Below are positions 54,929 through 64,000 of a stretch of DNA of 64,000 nt, piece by piece (the first letter of the stretch is position 1; every line of letters starts with the position of its first letter). The notes under the pieces were generated by a model. That model saw only the letters and a program-made list of their open reading frames with translations. It was not told the origin of the DNA and did no database searches. The position numbers and the translations under genes were made by a program. Origin of the DNA: Proales similis (taxonomy: Eukaryota > Rotifera > Eurotatoria > Ploima > Proalidae); assembly GCA_019059635.1 (NCBI GenBank), contig JAGVRJ010000009.1, positions 1,335,001 through 1,399,000 on the forward strand, in the 5' to 3' direction.

Positions 54929-56978
54929 TCAGCAACGCTGCTCTTTGAACGGTATTGACTCGCTTATTTCGGTGGCCGGATTGCTTCGCTTTTTTTGAGC
55001 GAATGGCTGCAGATCGCCACTGGTGAATATGGAGCAGAATATGGCACCAGCAAGATAGACGCCGGCGGTGATGAAGAACACGATTCTCCACTCCTCTTGT
55101 AATTGCTATCAAATTGTCGCGAATTAAACTCTGAGCTCGATTAAGTACAAGTGAAGAAGCACTTACGTTCTTTGTGATGAGCGCCACCACGTAAGGAGCT
55201 ACAATACCCGGGACCGTGCCGAAAGTGTTGCCGATGCCGAAAGCGACGCCAGAGTATGTGCCCGCGATATCGTTGTAGTTGACCATGAAACCGGCCGAGT
55301 AGCCGCAACCACTTGATTATAAAATTGGAAGTTAAGAAATGAGGAGATAGAGGAGGAAGGGGAAGGAAGGGGCGATGAAAATGAGCTCACGTGAATGCAA
55401 GGCCTACGCATAGAAGAGCGACACCGACGAATTTGCTCTCGCACGTTACAAATGCGAGGCCGATCACTGCGCACATGGGCACCAACAGACCTTCAAAGCA
55501 GGAATATTAAGATTTGAAGACTGAATGTGCGGGGGCTTGAAAATTACAGATCGCAATAAAGAGCTTTCGCACATTGGTTTTGCTCAGTCGGCCAGATTGT
55601 AGCAGTTTATCCGCGATAGCTCCGGACAAGATGATCGAAAACCAAAACGAGATGTAGGGAAGGGCTGAAAGGCCTCCGTTCTGTGAATCAGATCGCAATT
55701 AAATGAAAGAAACAAGAAGAGCGGAGAAAGCAAAGGTACCGATTTGATGTCGAACTTGAGCACTTCCTTCATGTAGGTGGGCAGCTGCGTGAGGAAAAGG
55801 CTGAAACACGGTTAGATGGAGAGTTTCAGAGAAGGGCCTGATGAGGAATAAGGACTCACTAAGTGCCCCAGTTGGAAGTGGTGTGAGCCACGTAGACCGA
55901 AATGCAGGCCTTGGACTTGAGGAGAGCGAGCCAAGGCGCATTCGACTCGCCCTCACTGTGCGAAGCACGAGTCTCCGACGTCTCATCCAGGATGTAGTCC
56001 TTCTCGTCATCGCCAATGAACCGGTTCTGATCGGGCGAATCAGTGACGAATATCATCCAAAGGACGAACCAGACGATTCCGTAGGCGCCGAACACGTAGA
56101 ATATGGACGCCCAGCCGCCGTCGAAGCCGTTTACGCAGAGATAGCCACCAAGCGGAAGAGTGATCACATTGCCGATCTGAGCACCTGCGTTGGCGATGCC
56201 AATCAATCGACTGCGTTCGCTGGGCGGAGCCCACGAGGCCCAAAAGCCTGCGAATGCCGGCCATAGTACACCCTGATATTTTATGCCCGATTAAGTTAAG
56301 TGATAATTCAAGCTTGTTTGATTGAATTTACATGAGCAAGGCCTGTAATGAAGCGACAGACCATCAGAGCTTCAACACTCCATCTGGCCACCGGAGGCAG
56401 GATGATAGTAAAGACCGAGGAAATCAGCAGTGAAATTCCGAGCACGATTTTGGCACCAAATTTAAGCGAGAGATAACCTCCCGGGATCTAAGAGAATTTT
56501 CAATTCAAATTGTTATTTAAAAAAATGTTTGATTAATGTTCAGACCTCGCTGATTAGATAGCCGGCAAAGTAGGAGGCCAGAATGAAAGATTGAATGTTC
56601 TTGTCCCAAACGAACGGTCCGTCCTTTCGAGTTTGTCAATTAGACTCAAAAGCGAGTTGGCTGGGACGAGTAGACTCACAATGCCGCTCTTTTTGCCGAG
56701 TGAGCCGCCGCAGCTGTCGCTGACTGGCGCGTAGCTCACGTTCTTGGCATGCACTGGCTCGCTTACGTTGTGCAGGCTGTGCAGGGCGGTGTTGTTGACC
56801 ATGCAGACGATGCCCACGCTCATGTTGATCTTTTGCGAGTACTGCACCGAGTAGGCGATGAACGAGATGATCGCCACCAGGAAGCGGTACGAGATTAGGA
56901 ATGACGGCGCTAGAGAAACAACGGTTCATGTTGCGTCGAGCATTCGTATCAGTGTTCGTTCTCACCCTTTTCTTTCAT
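54929..56978 (-). CDS. SLC17: SLC17-family anion transporter, copy 5
   Basis: ATG 56978 gives MKEK, then a phase-1 GT-AG intron to APSFLISYRFLVAIISF. The order of blocks matches copy 4: YSQKINMSVGIVCMV, LSLKFGAKIVLGISL, GIANAGAQIGNVITLPLGG, FIGDDEKDYILDETSET, SFWFSIILSGAIADKLLQS, RLSKTNVRKLF, GCGYSAGFMVNYNDI and the final exon QLQEEWRIVFFITAGVYLAG ending SGDLQPFAQKKRS...FKEQRC. About 480 residues and twelve TM segments expected. Exon 2 with its following intron is shared with copy 4, and the region 55584-55990 with copy 6. Transport role inferred. Confidence 0.91.
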
Positions 56979-58604
56979 TTCCGTTTCTTGTCTGTGTGAC
57001 TGAATCGATCTAAAGGACGAGGAAAGCGAGCCATTTTAGAGCGCCTGTACGAATTTAATTACGCTTGGACCTTGGCAGTTGATTTTTTTTTTGTCAAAAT
57101 AGCAAGGAAGCGCTCTCGCCTGTCGTAAGCGTTTCTCGTTTTCTTCACGTTCAGAGAATATTCAACGCATCATATGGCGCACGCCCAACTATAAACGCTT
57201 CAAACATTTTGAATTCAAAGAGAATTGAAATGAGTTTAAACACGCCTCTTTGCAAACCGGCTCGCTTTGGCCGCTTCGCTTTCGACGCAAGAGGAAAGTG
57301 AACGCGCGTTTATGCACTCGAACGCATCCTTGTCAGAGTTTATCAACAAGATCGCTCGTTTAATTCTGAACTTAAACACAAACTCAATAAATCAAGTCGC
57401 GCTCCAACTGCGCGCGTGCGTGATCATAATAATAGGTGAGCATGGACGCGCATGTCTTATCTGCAAACAGCGTCTAGTCTTGCTCGAGCCAAGCAAAAAC
57501 TCGGCAGCTCGACAAATTAGCACCGCGCGCTCTTTACAAACTGGTTTCGCTCAAGGGCGCGTGTAACTAATGAATGATAAGAGCCAGTCGAGTGCTCAAA
57601 AGTTGCAAGTTATGGCGGTGACAAGTGATTTGAAAGGAGATCGAACGACTCGCTGCTTTGGCTCTTTGTTTTGTTCTTGTTGTAGCCATCTTGTGATTAG
57701 AGGGACCTATTGCCGCTTCTGCTCATTTGTTATCGTTTGCGTCTTGCGCTTTTATAGTGATCAGGCTTCTATCTAGATCTAGCGCCTAGCTGCACGTCGC
57801 TCACTTTTTCACGAGTAGTTCGCTTCTGAACATTTTTTTTTTTTATTTTGCTACATACTCACCCGCCCGACCGATATGGTTGTGAGTGGCAAGAAAGCCA
57901 AGTGCGAACCAGATTCATTCGGAGCTGTTAACTTACATTGCTGTTACATAATAGTTAGCTCATCTCTTCTCGCTTAAGTCACTTGGCTCTATGAGTTTAG
58001 GAGCATGTAAAAGACTCCAGCTGGTCGGACCAATAAATTATTTCTCTCCCATCACCGATTCCCCAAGCAGAAAGACAAGTATTGGTCTTGGATTGGAGAC
58101 TATTTTTGTAGCGCAAAACCAGAATGAATCTACGCATCGCTTGCTCCTGGCAACATTCGATTAGAATGCGCAGAGGATTTTGAACTTGATCGTGCAACAG
58201 TCAAATGGTCGATTTCGTCCGCCTTTCCGAACTAGCCCAAATTTATGAACAAAGAACAGTTTTCATGCTCCCAATTACGAGATGTTCGATGTTGTAATCT
58301 TTATGGCTTTTTGTTTTCCGCTGGTTTCTTTCTTCCTGTTCTCTGAGATGCAGCTTCGACATCATAATGGCGTTCAATCTTCTTTTGTCTCTACTTTTAG
58401 GCGACCACAAACTGCCTCTATTATTTTGCTGTGTCAAGAAAATAAGTGAAATATGAAAAAAACGGCGAATTTATTGTGAAATCTCTGTTCAGGACTAGAT
58501 ACAGGAAAGAGCGTACCGTTTTGTACAAAGAAGAAAGTGAATGAGCGGATAATTTGGAGGGTGATCGGTTCGAAAACGGCTGCTCTTTGAATGCCATCAA
58601 CTCG
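56979..58604. other. Spacer between SLC17 copies 5 and 6
   Basis: 1.6 kb. The part at about 57760-58330 resembles the upstream region of copy 6 (60780-61210), so the duplicated unit includes 5' flank. No supported exon. The ORFs at 57267-57566 and 57570-57776 have no recognisable content. Confidence 0.5.
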
Positions 58605-60617
58605 CTAATTGAGGTTGTCGAGTTGATTGTCTTTTTTTTGAGCGAATGGCTGCAGATCGCCACTGGTGAATATGGAGCAGAATATGGCACCAGCAAGATA
58701 GACGCCGGCGGTGATGAAGAACACGATTCTCCACTCCTCTTGTAATTGCTATCAAGTTTTTTTTTCAAAAACTCAATCGAAACTTTTAGAAGGAGAGGCC
58801 AAAGAACTCCTACATTCTTGGTTATGAGGGCCACCACGTAAGGAGCGACTATACCAGGGATCGTAGCAAAGGTGTTGCCGATTCCGAAAGCGACGCCGGA
58901 ATAGATGCCTGCGATATCATTGTAATTCACATTGAAACCGGAGCAACCACAACCGCTTTAATATAAAATAAGTTAGTGGCCAACAAATAGACGGATTTGA
59001 ACCCGGCAAAATTACGTAAACGCAAGGCCTATGCAAAGAAGGACGACGCCGACAAATTTGCTCTCGCACGTTACAAATGTGAGGCCGATCACTGCGCACA
59101 TGGGCACCAACAGGCCTTCATAGCAGAAAGTGCCAAATTCAAAATAGGTCGAGTGCGAGGGATTGAAAATTACCGATCAAAATAAAGAGCTTTCGCACAT
59201 TGGTTTTGCTCAGTCGGCCAGATTGTAGCAGTTTATCCGCGATAGCTCCGGACAAGATGATCGAAAACCAAAACGAGATGTAGGGAAGGGCTGAAAGGCC
59301 TCCGTTCTGTGAATCAGATCGCAATTAAATGAAAGAAACAAGAAGAGCGGAGAAAGCAAAGGTACCGATTTGATGTCGAACTTGAGCACTTCCTTCATGT
59401 AGGTGGGCAATTGCGTCAGAAAGAGGCTATATACAAAATCGGTTCAAACTCATGTAAATAAAGATGTAGAGTTCGAGTCAGACTCACTAAGTGCCCCAGT
59501 TGGAAGTGGTGTGAGCCACGTAGACCGAAATGCAGGCCTTGGACTTGAGGAGAGCGAGCCAAGGCGCATTCGACTCGCCCTCACTGTGCGAAGCACGAGT
59601 CTCCGACGTCTCGTCCAGGATGTAGTCCTTCTCGTCATCGCCAATGAACCGGTTCTGATCGGGCGAATCAGTGACGAATATCATCCAAAGGACGAACCAG
59701 ACGATTCCGTATGCTCCCAGTAGATAGAATAAGGATGCCCAGCCGCCATCAAAACCGTGAACACAGAGATAGCCACCGAGCGGGAGAGTGATTACATTTC
59801 CGATCTGGGCTCCGGCTGTAGCAATGTTTATCAATCGACTGCGTTCGCTGGGCGGGGCCCACGAGGCCCAGAAGCCCGCGAATGACGGCCATAGTACACC
59901 CTGATATACATATAAAGCCCGATTAATCAGGCCTACCAAGAAGGCTCTTTTGATTATATTTACATGAGCAAGGCCTGTGGTGAAGCGACCGACCATCAAG
60001 GCAAAAACATTCCATCTTGCTAATAGAGGCAGGATCAGAGTCAAGGACGACGAAGTAAGAAGGCAAATTCCGAGCACAATCCTGGCACCGAATTTCAGCG
60101 ACAAATAGCCTCCCGGGATCTAAAATTATCGTTAGAGGCCACTCATCTTCTGAATCAAGATTATTGTTTAGACCTCGCTGATTAAATAACCGGCAAAGTA
60201 GGAGGCCAGAATGGCACCTTGAATATTCTTGTCCCAAACGAATGGTCCGTCCTTTCGAGTTTGTCAAAGAGAATTGAGAAGAAGTTTAGAAACACTTTGT
60301 TTATCAAAGCCTCACAATGAAACTCTTTTTGCTGAGTAGAGCGCTACAGCCATCACCGTTAGAACTGTAGCTAGCGTTTTTCAATTCCATAGGCTCGGTG
60401 GTTATGTTGCCCCGACCGTATAGGGCCGTGTGGTTCACCATGCAAACCACAGCAACACTCATGTTGATCTTTTGCGAGTACTGCACCGAGTAGGCGATGA
60501 ACGAGATGATCGCCACCAGGAAGCGGTACGAGATTAGGAATGACGGCGCTAGAGAAACAACGGTTCATGTTGCGTCGAGCATTCGTATCAGTGTTCGTTC
60601 TCACCCTTTTCTTTCAT
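58605..60617 (-). CDS. SLC17: SLC17-family anion transporter, copy 6, with altered C-terminus
   Basis: The start exon MKEK and phase-1 intron are nearly identical to copy 5. Blocks: APSFLISYRFL, YSQKINMSVAVVCMV, MSLKFGARIVLGICL, SWAPPSERSRLINIATAGA, LLGAYGIVWFVLW, FIGDDEKDYILDETSET, RLSKTNVRKLF. GCGCSGFNVNYND has lost one residue and the Met found in other copies' GY(S/G)AGFMVNYND. In the last exon the A-run after CCATTCGCTC has 8 A where copy 5 has 7, so reading shifts and stops at 58605 after AQKKDNQLDNLN. The alternative frame retains homology (SISEL..FKEQP) to copy 5. The gene may be functional with a changed tail, or an early pseudogene. Confidence 0.86.
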
Positions 60618-62602
60618 TTTCGTTTCTTATTCTTGTGAGTCGAAGCAAATCGATCTGCAATCAGAAGACAATTAAAATTAGAGAATCGAAAAGATTTATT
60701 TTCGTGTTTTTGCCATTTCAAGCGAAAAGGCAGGAAATCTTTAGCTAATTCGTTTTCGTTTATTTTTCGTCCGCATTTTTATACTCGTCTATCTTCAATC
60801 TAGATCCAGCTCGAGGCCCCTTAATACACTAGCAGTTCGCTTCTAACATTTTTATTTACTACATTTTGAGAGCGACATGTCATAGTCTCGTCTAGAGCCT
60901 CCGCCCGACCAATAAATTATTCGCGCCGATTTTCCAAAGCAGAGAGAACACCAATGGGCGACTATTTTTGTAGCATAAAACCAGAATGAATCTACGCATC
61001 GTTTGGTCTTGCCAATTTGCGAATGTTAGCCTTGCGTCGCTGACTATTTGAGACGCAATTTGATCTGATTTTTACTTTTCATTCAATGCCAAGAGTAAGA
61101 CCAGCAGCCAGATGGTCGATTTCGAACAGTCGACCAATCTAACTCCAGATGATCAACAAAAGACGCCTTTCAGGGTCGGGATTACGAGATTTTCGATGTC
61201 GAATTTATATTGGCTTCTCTTCTGCTTATGTTGTTTACCTCTGGCAAATGTTTGCTCAAGAGCGCAACACAAAAAGTCGGAAAAGTCGATTTCTGCTCAA
61301 AGTTTCTAAATTTTTAAAGCTATTTGTCCAGGGCGACGTCTCTAAAACAAAACCCGCTCGCCTGACTTTAAATATTTGTGCCTGGATAGCCAGCGACGTA
61401 CTCGCCTGCCTGTCTGTCTGTCTATCAAAGTTTCGAAAAATAATATTGCATGACGCCGGTCATATATTTGCCAAACAAGGCCACTTCAATAATAAAAATG
61501 AAACAAAATAAGAACCAAGTGAGCGCCTTAATCTTCACGCAATGGTGCGCAGAAAATAACCAAACACACACATGGTAATGAAACAAAGAAAAGAAGCTAA
61601 AGTGACACTACAAAAGGAGTTGAAGAAACACGGGAGACGAAGAATAAGAACGAGAAAGAGAGGAGAGAGAGAGAGGGAGGGAATGAAAAGAGAGTGAGAA
61701 CGGTGCCGAGCGATTGTGCGAATAAAATGCCTGCAGATGCCTTTTTAACTGCGGCAGCATCATGACTCGATGGTGAATTTTTCTCTTTGTTGCTTAAAAG
61801 GATTTGTTTGCTCTTGCTCGTTGCTAAACCGTGTCGCATGTGCGAATCAAATTAATTAATCAAGCTGCGTCAATAAGTCATTTGCAGCAACGAGCTTTTC
61901 AACTATTTTTTTTTTTTTGCTTTTTTGCGTGAATTTGAATAAATAAGGCACACAACTCGGTGTATGCCAAGTTGCTCGGGTTGTTTTCGACTGAGAATTG
62001 GCACCTGCACTCGCTCTGAGTGCTCTGATTGAGCCAAGTGAGACGGGCGAGCGCTATCAAAGCCATCTGCATGCACTTACTGGCTGGATTAGATCATGAG
62101 ATTTTAAATGGCGAAAACATTATCGATCTTGCAACTCGAGTCTATTTGATCGAACGATTATGCGAGCGTTTGAATGAATGTCAGTTGCCTTAGCAGCAGC
62201 AGCAGCAACAGGAGAAACACATCTTCCTTCTTATCTGATTGCTTGGGCTCCATGCAATGTCAATGCGGTTTAGTTCATTCACCTTTCGATCCTCTTTTCC
62301 TTCCCCTGTGAGTCTGGAATGTCAACCTGGCGGTTGTTGTTGTTGTTTTTTTCAGCCGATCGGACGAGTGAGTGACTTTTGCGCAAAGTGAGCGCCGCAT
62401 GCGTGAGTGTGTTTGTGCGCTGAGGCCTCAATTATGATTTGGCGCTAAAATGTTTGCTTGCTCACTTGGTGGGAGCCAGTCTCCTAAGCAAAGTGCACGA
62501 TTATGAAGCGGCGACCGCGTTATTTTCTCAAGTGAGAAATAAAAAAGGCCGCCGATGCCTTCAGTTGTTCTGCTCGACTTTTTCGAAACTTGAGCCGAGC
62601 AA
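60618..62602. other. Upstream region of SLC17 copy 6
   Basis: 2 kb. A minus-strand TATAAAAA lies near 60775-60782, about 160 bases before ATG 60617. The part at 60780-61210 is related to 57760-58330. A GA/CT-rich tract is at 61655-61680 and a poly-T run at 61907-61919. No supported exon. Confidence 0.5.
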
Positions 62603-64000
62603 ATGCAATTCTCAAACGAGCTGAATGTAAACGGCAAACGCATTGAGCCACACAGCGCTGGCCTGTCGGTGTGGAGCTACAATCCGGCCTATGAGTTGAA
62701 GGTTACCGCCTTGAGTCAATTCTTTGCGCTCTATCACTCTTCTTATTTTTCATTTCCTCTCTCTCTCTCTCTAATAGCCATTCCTTCGTCGGTTGCCTAG
62801 TAACTTCAAGCCGCAGTTTCCGTTTGAACGGTCCGACCATCGAATAAACTTCGAGCCCGCTTGCTCAGATGTAATTAGCCACGGTTCCCACCTCATTAGG
62901 GCGTTTATGTCCGTTCGTGGTAGCAGCATCGGCAACGTTGGTGGCATTTTGTTTTGCCTGCCCCCCGCCGAAACTTGCGATAAAAGCATTTAGTCGGCCG
63001 CCGCGTCGTTTGTTTTCGTTGCCTCTCCTGACCAGTTCGCTCATTCGCTTGCAAAATCAACTCGCTCGTTCTGTTTCAGTTTTTCAAACTTTTTCTTTAG
63101 CTGCCGGAACCAGAGAGAGCGTCGCCGCGGCGTTTTTTCCTCAAGGGCCGAATCTTCCATGTTTTGAGGAGCACGAGCAGTGAGTGTGCAATGATACCAG
63201 CGATCGAACCGCGTCGACGGCGCTCGGCCAGACGCAGTTCGGCGTCCATGAGCAAAAAATCGCAGCCGGCCGGACTAATGGTCGAAAGAGTCGAAGCCTA
63301 TCCATACGGTAGCTACCAGTCGATTCTCAACTCGTCGCCGCTCAATTCTAACAATGCCCATCGAGTAGACTCTGACCTTGTGAAAATGGCAGGCCAGCTG
63401 ATGCGGACGGGACGAGAAAGCCCGATGCAAAAGCTAAAGGAGAAATTGTCCACTCTGATTCGTTTCAAGTACCCGAGCGAAGAGAGAAACGGCATGTCGA
63501 CCAAGTATTCGATAAATAACGATCTGGCGACAGACGAGCGTGAAAGGCCCAATCAACTGTCTCCGGACGATGAAGCCGATTTGAACAGCGTCGCTCGAAT
63601 AGTCGAAATAAACGAGTTGAAGAGTGAATTCGACTACCTAGACATATTCAACGGCCGAGAGAGCGAATCGGACGAGGCAGACTGCTTGGCCAACGACGAG
63701 TTCAATGAGAGCGAACTTCGATTCCTGACGCAGAACGATGAGCTCGAGGTTTGTGTTCAGGAAGATGAGTATCGCTTCAACTCGCCACAGACTTCGAGCG
63801 GAGGACAGAACGAGCTCGACTCAGAGTCCGACTTCGAGTACGACTATCAGGACGCGATTTCGGTCGAGCTGCGCGATCTGCTTGACTCTTACGATGGAAG
63901 CATTTCAGCGCATGAGTTTTTGGATCGCCAAGTCGACGCTGATCCCAGCTCGAACAACGATTCAAATATTCCGAGCGATGCCGCGCTGAGCTTGCTCAAG
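62603..64000 (+). CDS. Unrecognised acidic protein, 5' part, runs off right edge
   Basis: Exons 62603-62701, 62778-62870 and 63101-64000+ join in phase 0. The first two encode an aromatic/Pro-containing N-terminus (SVWSYNPAYELK; PFLRRLPSNFKPQFPFER). The third stays open for 300 codons to the window end with no stop. It has a basic Arg/Ser stretch (EPRRRRSARRSSAS) and then a strongly acidic region (ESESDEADC; ELDSESDFEYDYQD). There is no signal peptide or membrane span. Exon 3 alone could start at ATG 63191. The open length and biased composition support real coding; the first donor (gttacc) is weak, so exons 1-2 are less sure. Family unknown. Confidence 0.6.

Noticed and set aside
54513-55286. 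257-codon minus-strand frame after SLC17 copy 5
   Set aside because: It is an SLC17 exon reading through an intron into a wrong frame and the 3' flank.
57267-57776. Two small plus-strand ORFs between SLC17 copies 5 and 6
   Set aside because: No ATG-based start with supporting context or recognisable motif for the first, and low-complexity content for the second.
61112-61309. 65-codon ORF with a hydrophobic stretch upstream of SLC17 copy 6
   Set aside because: It lies in non-coding flank that is duplicated at 57760-58330, where the frame is not preserved.
1-64000. CRISPR arrays, prokaryotic operons, prophage or insertion sequences
   Set aside because: No spaced direct repeats or transposase frames were seen, and the spliced genes show eukaryotic DNA.

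Overview
The window is eukaryotic nuclear DNA from an animal with a compact genome. Coding exons are joined by GT-AG introns that are mostly about 45-70 bp, neighbouring genes are often a few hundred bases apart, and AATAAA signals lie close to stop codons. The gene set is metazoan: a VEGFR/PDGFR-type receptor tyrosine kinase, two peptide-receptor-like GPCRs, collagen prolyl 4-hydroxylase, ninjurin, ADAMTS-like metalloproteases with ShK domains, and a tandem SLC17 array. An invertebrate, probably a protostome such as a mite, tardigrade or relative, fits best. The species cannot be named from the sequence.

Layout: 1-950 (-) is the 5' part of SLC33A1. 1765-2049 (-) is TMEM258, a very small two-exon gene. 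2376-4537 (-) is prolyl 4-hydroxylase alpha. 4850-12710 (-) is a 10-exon receptor tyrosine kinase, and a single-exon GPCR on + (8054-9379) sits inside its largest intron. 14038-14484 (+) is a small secreted, probably GPI-anchored Cys-rich protein, tail to tail with a second GPCR (14481-16016, -). 16614-17594 (+) is TXNDC9. 19152-21671 (-) is an intronless 839-residue single-pass membrane protein built of an LRR-like repeat. 21.7-25.3 kb is gene-poor. 25326-29239 and 30490-33784 (both -) are tandem secreted metalloproteases. 34191-35934 (+) is ZNF277. 36185-38321 (+) is an unnamed extracellular membrane protein. 38466-40778 (-) is an intronless UPF1-like helicase. 41529-41993 (+) is ninjurin. 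42958-43425 (+) is a small basic protein. 43564-60617 (-) holds six head-to-tail SLC17 anion transporters. 62603-64000 (+) is the 5' end of an unrecognised acidic protein.

Several genes share compartments or themes without forming an operon. SLC33A1, TMEM258 and P4HA all act in the ER/secretory pathway and lie side by side. The RTK and GPCRs are cell-surface signalling proteins. UPF1-like and ZNF277 concern RNA/nucleic-acid biology. The main evolutionary signals are local duplication with mosaic near-identity (metalloproteases; SLC17 copies 4-6), extreme packing with antisense overlap of gene ends, and an intronless, tail-less UPF1 relative. No CRISPR, phage or obvious intact transposon was seen. 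I did not run a tRNA search.
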